NCBI GenBank assembly: GCA_019671135.1
Contig: JAHRHY010000007.1
Location: 1,178,001-1,242,000 of the forward strand
Direction of reading: 5' to 3'
Source of the DNA: Linnemannia hyalina
Taxonomy: Eukaryota; Mortierellomycota; Mortierellomycetes; Mortierellales; Mortierellaceae
DNA: 64,000 nt
In this document: in pieces, positions 35,101 to 49,197 of the stretch
How the letters are laid out: the number at the start of each line of letters is the position of its first letter
Numbering within the stretch: position 1 is the first letter of the stretch
Notes under the pieces: generated by a model
What the model was told of the DNA's origin: nothing
The model's input: only the letters and a program-made list of their open reading frames with translations
The model's database searches: none
Made by a program: the position numbers and the translations under genes

Positions 35101-37499
35101 GTCTGCTGAGCCGCCCTCGTCTTGCAATGGTAATGGAGAGTGTTGCATTTTCGGTGAGATTCCCGTCGCCGGACCGCCGAGAGTGTGCTGCAGTTGGTGT
35201 TGAGAAGCTGGTTCAATCCGATGGGTTTGAGCGACTGAATATAACTCTCCCAGTCCTTGTCCTCGAACCGGAGTCCATTTGGTGACAGATCGTCCTCCAA
35301 AACATCCAGCACAACCGTGTCCTCATCTTCTTTTGCAACCAAAAGCTGCTCAACTGCCGGGAATGCAGTGGCAATGGTTCCTTCCTTGTCGATACTGCAA
35401 ATGACGGTGATCCCTCCCAAACTCTCTACCAAGTTGGTACTCCGTGTCAAGCCGTCATCAAAATCCTGTCCACTATTGCCCCATCTCGTCAACAGTCGCC
35501 AAAACCGTTTCCAGACCTCCTTCCGAGCAATGTCGACGTTTTTGGTGGGCGGGGGCGCCTCAACATCAAATTCGTCGACATCTTTCTCATCCTCGTACTC
35601 GGTCTTGGAGATCTGAAGGGTGTTGAATAGGACTAGGATGGTCGCGTTGGTGAACGCCTTGGAGAACTGAAGTAGTGTTGGCAGCGAGAGCGGTAAAAGA
35701 GGCAGGACGGCGTAGATAGGCAGTGCGAGTAGTTGTTCAGGCCCTTGAGAAGGGTGATTCAGTTGTAGAACCTCCTTGAGGACATAGCGTAAAAGGTTGA
35801 TCACAAGCGCCAGGAGAGCAATCGCCATAACGACCTTGAAAAATATTATCCTAGAGATGACAAGGAGCTGCTTCTGAATCAAACTGTTGGGTCGGGGTGT
35901 TGGATCCAATGCCGTATGAAGAATTTGCTCCAGCGGCGTCTCCAGGACCTCAAATGTGTATCGTCCCCGAAGTTCGTGATGACGCTTCTGCCACACCTCC
36001 GAGGGTGGATTCCCGAATAATGATGGCTGAAAGATTTCTCTCCTACTGAGAAAAAACTCCCTGGTGGGAGAGGACCTGCGAGAGTGCGAATGGCGATGAT
36101 GGTGGTGATGCTGTGGGTGTAGTGTCTGACTGGTGCTCTCGACTCCGTGTTTGGACAAGGTGCAGAGGATGTTGCAAGGAGCCGCATCGCCGTAGACCAT
36201 CTCGACCAAGTCGCCTTTCACAATCAAATTACTAGGCAATGTCCTGACAATGCCTGAACGGATAACCCTGACAGTGCTGACCGACGGGATCGACGGGATT
36301 TTAAGCTCCTATTCAATATATGCAGACATAGTCCCAGTGGGTCAATTGTCGATTCGTTTGAATACGAGTGACAGGCAAGTGACAAAGTGTCTAGTGGTCG
36401 TTACCTGGCCGGGCTGCACTCTGATGGTCTCCAGTTCTAGGATCACACCTCGAACGCGATCCTTGACTTCCCGACCTCGGAGTTGAAGGTCGCGCCTGTG
36501 GATAAATGCATTCCAGATAAAGATAGTGGCAAGAATGGCGATTTCGACAATGGTCCCTGTGAGTCGAAACTGCCGTGGTGATGCGTTGAGAGTGCCGTAA
36601 ACGTAAAAGATGAGCAGGCCGAGAATGGCGATAATGGAGGTAATTGAAGGGACTGAGGTGATGTACTTGACAAAGTCTAGAAGGAAAGAAGAGTAAGACA
36701 GAGGGGATGGCGTGCATGTTGGTAAGAAACGTGTGCCTGAAAAATAAGCAACAAGTCGCACAGACCATGGACGAGGGGAAAGAGGGAAGCTTGATCCTCC
36801 TCTTTGGGTTGCAACAGCACCGATTCGCTGTGTTCTTACGCTGCATATTCGTTGCGGGGGTGTGGTACTTGTCAAGGACTTCGATGGCCAGATCGATAAG
36901 TTTCCTATTGTGTGAATGAATGACCATGTAATTGAGAATACTCTTTGGGTGTTAAGGGATCAATTCATTCTGTTGTTCTCTTTTTCTCTGAAAAGACAAA
37001 GAGCGAACGACACACAGTAGCAAGCGGGTCCATACGTGATAGCCTCGTCCGTCGTCAGTCCAGCTAACGATCCGTTTGGCTCGTTCATCGCGACCGTAAT
37101 CTCCTGCACACCACGCTCTAGATCATCGTCCTCAGAAGGGCGGGGCCCCTGTTCAGAGTCGCGGTTGGCAAGGTCGTCAAAAAGTATAGGTTCGTTCGAT
37201 TCCTGAGTCTTGCCCCTACGGTTAATGCTGGAGTTGTGGTGCGACGTCGAGGGGGTGGCGGACTCTGTCAGGGTCACCTCTGGGGCGACACCCGCTGCAG
37301 AGGGAGTGGTGGTCTCACTTGGGGATGAGGTTGTTGATGATGCATGGAGTCTTGCGAGAGGAATGGAGTCGAGTGAGGAAGAGGAGACATCGCTTGTTGT
37401 TAAAAAAAGAGGACGAGGGGTGAGGGAGGTGGGGTCATGGAGGTGTTCGATCGAGCGGTGCTCTTGAGGAGGAGGGGTGTGCTGTTGCTGTGAGTTCAT
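32148..37499 (-). CDS. TMEM94: TMEM94/ERMA-type ER P-type ATPase-like protein
   Basis: Homologue of human TMEM94, reported as an ER magnesium ATPase. Eleven exons keep frame: 37499-37036, 36904-36840, 36676-36405, 36308-34821, 34728-34126, 34035-33640, 33526-33341, 33237-33051, 32942-32843, 32723-32478, 32370-32148, giving 1409 aa (human about 1356). After a disordered N-terminus come two membrane helices (SIIAILGLLIFYVYG, IVEIAILATIFIWNAF), the actuator-like VKGDLVEMVYGDAAPC, two more helices, and GGITVICSIDKEGTIATAF, where DKEGT (~residue 574) stands at the DKTGT phosphorylation site. Later GIRFVYFSPASERESKAFA and GEVVCCIGSSLNINNTAAFAKADIS replace the canonical hinge. The C-terminus LEFNTKLGMHSPL is the family signature. 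Confidence 0.92.
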
Positions 37500-37884
37500 C
37501 TCAGCATGCACTCTTTTCCATTGGACGGACGAGTGTGATGTTGTTGGTGTGTGTATGCGTATGTGAGGATCGAATGGACAAGGAGAAGAGGATGAAAAAG
37601 AGAGAAAGTGATATGAAAAATGAAGCTCACAACCCACACTCCTAAATCAAAAAAAAGAAAAAAGAAATGACGATTGAATTAAGACACAACTGAGAGCAGG
37701 GAGGGAGTTGTCTGGAGTTAAGGGCCAGGGACATTGTGTCCCATGCACGCTATCTTCACCTCGGGGACAGACCAGAGAGCAGTCTTCTTGCCTTGGCGAT
37801 GTCCTACTTCTTTCGCCCACGCATTCTTCTTCCTCCTTTTCTTTTTTCGCACTTCGACACCATTCAAACGCCACCATCCCGACA
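37500..37884. promoter_or_regulatory. Bidirectional promoter region, TMEM94 / BRE
   Basis: 385 bp between the divergent starts. It contains pyrimidine blocks around 37780-37850. An in-frame extension of TMEM94 up to 37637 exists but is Ser/His-rich leader. Confidence 0.5.
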
Positions 37885-40023
37885 ATGTCCATCTATACAA
37901 TGCCAAAGAACTCAGACCTCCAGCTGAGTCTCTACCTCAGCCAGGCACTCAGCTACCTCTCCGACCACGCCTCCATGACCCTCTTCTCCGTCAGGAAACT
38001 CAACGTCGGCTCCTCACAAAAGGTCTTCAACCCTGACGGCTCACCTATCGCAGACAACGTTCAGTTGACCATGCGCTCCAGCAGCATCGGAAGCAACTCT
38101 GTCGACTGTAAGACCTACTTCCTTTTTTTCTTGCAACAACACGTCAGCATTGGACAACAGTAGCACAGTGCTGATACACAGTTCACCCACACGCGCGCGT
38201 TGCCCACTGTATTACGTGGCATTTCTCGCCAAGCCTTTTTTTCTTTTGTTGCCTTATCACACACAGCAGCCCAAGTAACATTTGCCTTCCATATATTCCC
38301 TTCATTTGTATCTCACTAGTGCAGCTGTTCTATGATCCATACGACTGGTCCTTCCCTCCAGACATTATCCTCCATGGCCTCTTCATGAAGCCATCACTCA
38401 GCGATCTGGGACTGGACGATACTTGGGATCACGAGGACCCTGCCAATTTGAGCAAAGTGCTCAAGAGACTCTCGTATATGATGCAGGTAAAATACCACCG
38501 CACCTTTTTCATTGCTCAAGCCTTGAAATGTATTCAAAAAGCGCCGTCAGTGTTCTAATGACTTCATTTTCTTTGTGATTGTACGAACTGTAGCATGATG
38601 AGCGACAGAGAGTGGCTCGGTGCGATAATGAGCGGATACAAATCGAGTTTGGGTGCCTTCAGGACCAAGAGGCAAGTTGGCGTTATTTAATTTCCTCCGC
38701 ACGCGTTTCTGGAACTTTGGATGTGTGACGCGTACTAGGACAGTGATAGTTCAATAACGCGGCACTTCTTTCCACCTTTACAGGAGATGGATTGTTGTTT
38801 GATCCCTGGAGTCGATGGACCTACAAAGGTAACAACTTGGATGTTTGCTGCTTTGGGGTCTGCTACTTCCTCAACTGTACAAGCGGGACATCTGAGATCG
38901 CCTTGTAATCTGACTGAATCACGCTTCCACCTTTGTTTATGTAGGTCATTTTCGCAGTTCCGTTCTACATCAACTTTCAGGACCAGGGAGTGAACCAACA
39001 GATCAAATGTAATGTGGATTATGGACAACACAGGATTCATGCTGTGTCGCGGTTGTTGCTATTACTCAATGGACGTTTCGACAACTGACAAGCTTTTTTT
39101 TCGATGCTCATCATATGCACAGTGGTGGCCAAGATTCAGTTTTTGATCAGCTCCTTGGTACCGAACGATGTGGCGGCTGTCAAGAGCCACATTGAACCAC
39201 TTTCCACATTCGACTACCCAGATCTCTTGCGCGGCGTAAGGCTCCAGACGATACACGTATGATTGTGTGATGTTCTACATGTTTGATAGAGAGTACGCGC
39301 GACTCACAACGTTGAGCGTGATCATTGCATATACTAGGTACCGGATATCGGCAAACACGAGCCTGTCATGGAATACATTGAGCGGGTTTCAAAGAGGATC
39401 ACAGAACACTACGACAAGTTACAGAGGAGACGCGAGATGAAGAAGGAGATGATCGAGACCCTTGTCGGGACTTTCAGACAGTAAGTCATTTTGCCATGTA
39501 CATTTATACGAGCATCGGTGATCTTATTCTTTCTACTCTTTTTGGATACTAATCCCAGCGATTTCATCCATGGTTGTTATAGAAACTTGCTGGAGTGTGA
39601 CCTTGTGAACTATACATTCGCCTCATTCATGTTGATCGCCAACAGGGACAAGGGCCGCGACGGAACAGCAAGTGCCATCGCCACATGTAAGAATAAGAAA
39701 GACAATTGCCAATTTTATTTATATTGGCACATATTTTTGCCTTTGTTTGTGTGCATACTGACCGTGTGTTTTTTTCATGTCATCCAGTCTACCTGTCAGA
39801 CTCGTTCCCAGACGAGTATCCAAAGCTCACATTGTCAGCACCCCTCTTGCCCAGCTCGTCGTACCTGCCAACACCCGAACCCGAAGTCATCCCAATCAAA
39901 CGGTACAGTCCCCGATGGGCCGCCGAGAGGATTGTCACCGAGATCTGGGAGCAGCTTTATGACGAGATCCCGCGCTTCTACACCAAGGCCATTCACTTTG
40001 CTTCTGCACCTTCACTTCCGTAG
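37885..40023 (+). CDS. BABAM2: BRE/BABAM2-like subunit of BRISC/BRCA1-A
   Basis: Double-UEV scaffold protein that holds BRCC36 complexes together. Nine exons: 37885-38107, 38320-38486, 38594-38671, 38784-38828, 38945-39008, 39123-39235, 39338-39480, 39583-39686, 39788-40023, giving 390 aa (human 383). The first UEV has LFYDPYDWSFPPDIILHG, like the WDIIFNAQYPELPPDF-type segment of BRE; the last has FYLSDSFPDEYPKLTLSA and YSPRWAAERIVTEIWEQL, close to the YSPRWD terminal motif of BRE. UEV domains here lack a catalytic Cys, as expected. The intron after exon 3 begins GCAAGT; only that GC-AG site keeps both flanking frames. TMEM94 is divergent and PTEN convergent. Confidence 0.85.
38672..38783 (+). 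other. GC-AG intron in BRE
   Basis: Donor AAGAG|GCAAGT and acceptor TTTACAG. The nearest GT donor (at 38676) shifts the phase by one and puts exon 5 out of the frame that gives VIFAVPFYINF. Confidence 0.75.
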
Positions 40024-40253
40024 TTAACATGTTCTCTTTTCGCTTCTCTCTGTCGCTCACTGTACCTTTGCATTTTGCAAATGTGTCTTGTGAATACAAT
40101 CGAGTCGTACAATAAACGGACTTTGATACTGTTGATGTCATATCAAATATTATTGTTGAATGTCTATGAAAAAAAAGTGTCGTACAACTGAAAAAAAAAT
40201 GAATACTACAGCGACTTGATGGACGGGTGAGAACAAGAAAAAAAAACCCGGCT

Positions 40254-43788
<3,535 letters not shown>

Positions 43789-44881
43789 TCACAAAAGAAA
43801 AGTGTAGTCCCTTGGACCAAACACTCACAGAAGGGAGAAGGAGGGTGTTGTGTAAAAAAAAAAAGAGCTGAGGGCAAGAGAATTGATGATTGAAGTGGAG
43901 CTAGGAACGGAGGGAAGGAAGCTGCGGGAGAGAGAGGGAGAGGCAGAGACAGAGAGAGAGGGATAGTTGTTGAGCGGCAGTGGCAGTCGATTGGATGAGT
44001 GTTTGGGGTGAAAGAGGGTATAGATGAAGAAGAGTGCGTTAGGGTATGTAAAGTGGTCTTCTTTGTGAGTTGTTGTAAGAAAAGAAGAAGAGTGAAAAAT
44101 GGAGAAGGGACGGAAAAGGGGAGGAGTGGTGGTGGCTGACATCAACCCACGTTCTCCCTGCAAGAGCAGCAAAGCAACAATGCATCAAAGCAACAAACGA
44201 GCTGAATAACGATTGTGGAGCAGAAGAGTCAGCGTGGGGTGAAAAAGGGGTTGGGTGACAGTCGATTATGGTGAGTGGGAGACATGCCACTGAACACATT
44301 CGTTCCCCCGAGGAGATGCCATTTCAAATGTTCAAGTGTTCAAATGTTGGCAGGGGCCAGAACAAGAGCTGGTCGACATGACCAAAGGTATATATCGCAG
44401 AGGAGGCCCATGCGAGGTCTAGCGAGTGCTAAGTAGTAAGAGACATAGTAGAGGCAGTTGGAGCATATTGCTACGTCTCGCACATGCAATAATGAATGCA
44501 TGGGTTCTCGTTTGCATGGATGTTGTTTAAAAAATAAGATGTGATCGATAAAACGTGTGTGTGTGAACCAGCTGTGTCCCCAATGGTTGGTGTACACCAT
44601 TGCTTCCCTTGTTCTTGCGTTTGTATCTAATCCTCCTCCTTCCCGTCCATACACCATCCATCCCAGGCTCATCTTTCTTCTCACCATTTTTTTTTTTTTT
44701 TTTTTTTTATCCCGCCTTTCCATCCCATCCCATCCCATCCCACCCTATCCCTCTCCCCTCCAAGCATCGCCGCTTTACAATTTCTTTTTCCTTTTTTTTG
44801 CCCTGTCTTCGCTTGCTCTTTTCTTCTTCCTTTTCCTCTTCCTCCTCTCAACCCTCCCCTTCATACCCATACCCATTGACC
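43789..44881. other. Intergenic, PTEN / EI24-like divergent region
   Basis: 1.1 kb. PTEN side: purine-rich GAGAGAGAGG at 43925-43965. The other side: a run of about 22 T at 44687-44708 and CCCATCCCATCCCATCCCA pentamer repeats at 44720-44745, about 150-200 bp upstream of the start at 44882. No gene seen. Confidence 0.5.
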
Positions 44882-46362
44882 ATGGCACACAAGCCTCGCG
44901 TCTTCTACCCTCTCAAGGGAATCACCTACTTCCTCTCAAACCCTGGTCTCTGGCCCCGTGTTATTATCCCCTTCCTGATCCTCGCTGCCATCACAATCAC
45001 CCTCCTCATACTCGCATTCACTTACCTCCTCCCCTTCCAAGTCGACTTCTTCCAAGACCATTCTTGGCCCTCATGGCTGGCCTACACCGTCGCTGTCTTC
45101 CTCACCTTGATCGAGGCTGCTCTTGGAGCACTCATTGCCTACCTCGCACTCATGCCCCTCTGGGAAGACGGTAAGGCACAACTTAGACGCATGCGCGTAC
45201 ACACACACACTAAAACATCACTTGCGGTCTGTTGCACAGGAACAGGAAAGGAAGCGACAAGTTCACTCATCGATGTGGGAAAACAGGGACACAAGGAAAC
45301 ATAAAACAATCCCCTGACCTCTTTCTATCTCTCTTATTCAACTGACGATTGTAGCACTGTTTGACGCCGTGTTGAGGAGCAGGAAGCTGGGATACATCAT
45401 TGATGCTGCCCACGGTGACTACCGTTCGTGCCTTCAGGGAGTCCTTGCAGGTGTTTACATTATTGCCTTCCAGTCCATTGTCCTCTTGGTCTTCCAGGTA
45501 CCATATGACCCCCCATCCTCCCCAAAACGAACACTACTCCAGCCTTTCCCTTGGTCCCATTTGTCCGAACAATGCACTAACAACCTCCCTTCCTTGACAT
45601 CGTCGAATACATAGGTTGTGTCGCTGATTGTGCTTCTCCCTTTGCATGCGGTCCCGGTTGTGGGAACTATTGTCTACTGCTACCTCAATGGCTGGGTCCT
45701 CTCCTTTTCCAAGCGCATTCATTACGATGTTGAGCTGTGCAAGCTGGGGTAAGGACAAAGCTAGGGCTTGGCGCTTTTTTTCATTTCTATTATTGTTTTG
45801 TCCGCTTTGCTTATTAAACCCCTTTGGCTGACGCAATTGAAACGATCAATTGATCTGACCCTTCTCGCTTCTTTACTTTAGAGTGAACCAGTCAAGAAAG
45901 TATGCATGGAAGCACCGGGCAGAGTTCTGTGAGTTTGGTGCCGTGGCCGTGCTGCTCGAGATGACGCCCGTGCTCAACATATTGTTCTTCTGGACCAACG
46001 TTGTCGGTAAGTAAAATGAAACATTCGCACCCTCTCCATGCCTAACAACAGCCTAATTCGAATGGACGTCCTAACAAGTCATTTTCATTATTCACTTATG
46101 ATATACTGTAGGTGCCGCACTTTGGGTTGCTGATGAGATCGAGGAGGCAAGAAGACAGGATCGTTTGGCAGTCAGAGCTGCTAACAGTCAAGATTCGCAC
46201 TATGTCACTTTCCGCCCTTACGACTCGAACGTCCCAGGCTTGCCCACGGAGCCTCTGCTTGGCAGCCACCCCTACGACACCTACGGAGGTGCAGCTCAGC
46301 AGCAGCAGCCTTCCCAATACCAGGCAAAGCAGCCTCAGCAAGGAACCACTGTCCGTTACTAA
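44882..46362 (+). CDS. EI24/Rrt8-like multi-pass membrane protein
   Basis: Five exons, 44882-45170, 45355-45497, 45615-45748, 45882-46006 and 46112-46362, give 313 aa. At least four hydrophobic spans (IIPFLILAAITITLLILAF, WLAYTVAVFLTLIEAALGA, GVYIIAFQSIVLLVFQ with VVSLIVLLPLHAVPVVG, VLLEMTPVLNILFFW) alternate with a conserved loop LNGWVLSFSKRIHYDVEL and RKYAWKHRAEFCEFGAVA. That arrangement (an amphipathic hairpin, then F-G-x-x-A before the last span) fits the EI24 domain family, which in yeast includes the lipid-droplet/spore-wall proteins Lds1, Lds2 and Rrt8. A Gln/Pro-rich cytosolic tail ends the protein. Exact function unknown. Confidence 0.75.
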
Positions 46363-47009
46363 ACGAAAATGCTGTTTTTTCAAGGCGAGCAAGGTGTTGA
46401 CACGCAGGAAATACGAATGACAAGTAGTACTTTTTCTTCATCTTCATGCTCAAAAATGCTTCGTTTGTGTCTAGGCCCTTGCATCACTTCAGCATCCCAT
46501 CATCTAAAATACATATATATGCAATTGGCTTCGTTTCCGTGTTAGTTTGATTGACGCGAGATTGAAATGGCTTAGTAGTGAACTAAAGGTACGAGAAGGG
46601 TGTTGAGCAAAAAAAAACTAATTGAGGGCACTGACAAGACTGCCTGTCTCAATGTTAATTCTTGCCATCGCCACACGTGGAGCGGTGAAGGCTTGGATGC
46701 GGCAAGTCTCAGGGGTCCATGTGACAAACAAAGAAGAAAAGGATATGGTAATCTTTGAGAGACATTCCAGAAAGCAAAGGTTTTTTTAGGTACCACCTGG
46801 CTCGCGATCTTCTCGCAATGTCTCCTCGTCTGAAGAATACAGGTAAATGGCGAGCCAACAAAATAAAACACAAAGATAGCCCATGGATACGAACCCCGAG
46901 AGTGGCATGGCATGTGTTTTTTAATATTTGTTTTGCATCCGTTTTCATTTTTTTTTCATACTTGCATTCGAGTGCGTTTGTTGTCTATGTAAAGCTGGTA
47001 CTAATACAC
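46363..47009. other. Intergenic between convergent genes (EI24-like and HMG-box)
   Basis: About 650 bp between two stops. I see AT-rich 3' UTR-like stretches (TATATATG at 46512-46520) and no coding signal. Confidence 0.5.
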
Positions 47010-48211
47010 CTACCAACCCATGTTCTCCATCATCCCATGCCCGCCACCGCTGTTACCCCCACTTCCAGGCATAGGCCCACCCGTGTTGGAGGAATCGTAC
47101 TCTTCCATCTCTGTTTGGTAACGCTTCTTGTCGTCCTCGGCCATGGATCCGTACGACTCCTTCTCGGTCTCGGATAGCTTTTGCCATTCCTCGCCGAGCA
47201 TCTTTGTGATCTCTGTCGGCTTGAATCCCGGATGCTTCTTTTTGATATCGTCCCTGCAAGAGTTAAATGGACCAGTGAAAAAAAAAATATGTAAAGAAAC
47301 GCGTTAGCATTCATGAAAGGGTATAGCCGGACACAATCAGGACGGGGGGAAAGACCCAGAGTGAGCAGTTTTACCTCTTCATGAGCGTGAAAAAGATGTA
47401 CGAGTTCCGTGGCCGCTTGGGGCAGTTCTTGTCCTTGATGACAGGAGCAGCCGCCTTCTTGATCTTCTTCTTGGACATGGGACCCAAATTACCATGCAAT
47501 CCAGGACCACCAGGCATGCCTCCAATACCGCCCATCCCTCCAAATCCACCCATACCGCCCATACCACCCATATTCATACCTGCCATCCCGGCCATGCCTG
47601 CCATGCCTGCCATTCCTGCCATGGGTCCACCCATGGGCCCACCGACCATCCTTCCTCCATGGGGACCTCCCATGCGCTGTTGTTGCTGTTGTTGCTGGAG
47701 ATGATTAAATTGTTGCTGTTGCTGCAGGCTATGCGAATGAACCTGTTGCTGTTGCTGTTGTGCGTAGTGGTGGTTGTCGTAGGGGTTGGCTCCAGCGCCA
47801 ACCATGCCTCCCCATCCAATACGATTATCGTTTCCTCCACCGCCACCATTACCTCCCATGGGGTTCATCCCAGACAGACCAGCCATTCCTCCCATCGAGG
47901 TGTTCATACCCATGCCGCCCATGCCGGCCAGACCGCCGATATTTCCGCCATTGCCACCAGAAGGGTCCATGGCACTAAAGTCTCGACTCCGCTTGTTGCC
48001 AGCGGCTCGGCTTTGCTGGGCGCCAACTGTATGTCGAATGGGTCCACCACCGTTGGAGACTCCACCGCCTCCTGCAGATCCAGGATGGTTGCCGTTGTTA
48101 TTGTTGTTGGGCATCATGGCGTTCTGCTGTGTTGGCCAAGGGTATTCTCCAGAGCGAGATCGACCCATAATGGGATCCATGTACCGCTGCTGCTGCTGCT
48201 GCTGTTGCTGT

Positions 48212-48274
<63 letters not shown>

Positions 48275-48341
48275 AATTGCTGTTGCTGCTGCTGAGAATA
48301 CAGGTTCCCACTCGACTGAGAGTGCATCAGTTGGGGTAGTG

Positions 48342-48374
<33 letters not shown>

Positions 48375-49197
48375 GCTGCTGCTGCTGTGGCGTGGTGTGG
48401 TGGGATAGGACATTCTGATAAGGTGAAGGTGCTGTCGATGGCAAGTGGGAGGTATGAACCTGTCGTTGCAACTGTTGCTGTTGCTTCTGAAGCTGCTGCT
48501 GCTGCTGAGGCGTCTGAGGATGCTGTATTGGCGCAGGCTGGTGTCCCTGGAGGTGAGGCGAGTGTGGGTGATTCTGATACGGCTGATTCCCTCCACCGCT
48601 ACCACCTCCTCCTCCTCCTCCGCCTTTGTGAAGGGCGTCATCCAAGATCTGTTGAGGGTGTGGTAATTGCCCTGACCGGCGGCCATCTGGGTCGTCCAAG
48701 CTGCGTCGCGAAGGGTCGTCCAAAGGGTTCGATGTCTGTGCTCCCGTTGGTGTACCCACTCCGCCGGCACTATTACCGCCGCTATTACTCGAATTGTGCC
48801 CGCCGTTTCCATGTCCGCCATGGTGTCCTCCATGTCCATGTGGTCCGCCGCCGTGAGAAGCCCCTGCAGAGCCAGATGTCCCCATCGATGATCCAAGATC
48901 TCCGCCTCCCGAAGAAGAAGATGACGATAAGGGACCACCTCCGCCGTTGCCGCCGCCGCCACTACCTGGAGCGTTAACATAAGAGTTTGAATGAAGTGGT
49001 GGAAGGACTGGGGGTGTGGAAGGCCCTGGAGCTTGTTGATAGGGGCTTCCAAAGTTCATGCTCGAGTTCATGGCGCCGTAGAGTGATCCGTAGCTGCCGT
49101 AAGAAGAGTGTCCTCCTGGGGTGGTTGAAGTAGTGGTGTTCTGGCCTGCCATGAAGGACGATGGATCCGACTCAAAATGGGCAGAGGGGTTTGCCAT
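47010..49197 (-). CDS. HMG-box protein with polyGln and Gly/Met-rich regions
   Basis: Two exons, 49197-47375 and 47253-47010, give 688 aa. Residues 1-~580 are low complexity: Gly/Ser/His-rich, several Gln tracts including one of 29 uninterrupted Gln, and a degenerate GMGGMGGFGGMGG block. The single HMG box (~590-660) reads NCPKRPRNSYIFFTLMKR, DIKKKHPGFKPTEITKMLG, then EEWQKLSETEKESYGSMAED. This is the NHP6/HMGB type, with a basic KKKIKKAA patch before it, so non-specific DNA bending is likely. The box is split by the intron, and the tail is short and Gly-rich. It could be a transcription factor or coactivator; target unknown. Confidence 0.85.
48187..48294. repeat. CAG/CAA polyglutamine-coding repeat
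   Basis: A block of CTG/TTG (plus strand) coding 29 Gln in a row (48187-48273), a Leu, then six more Gln. The CAG codons are broken by CAA codons through most of the tract. A second Gln-coding block lies at 48340-48388. Confidence 0.9.

Noticed and set aside
38784..38828. Alternative reading of BRE exon 4 as GDGLLFDPWSRWTYK
   Set aside because: It looks protein-like but leaves exon 5 out of frame; the GC-AG model keeps exons 3, 4, 5 and 6 in one frame.
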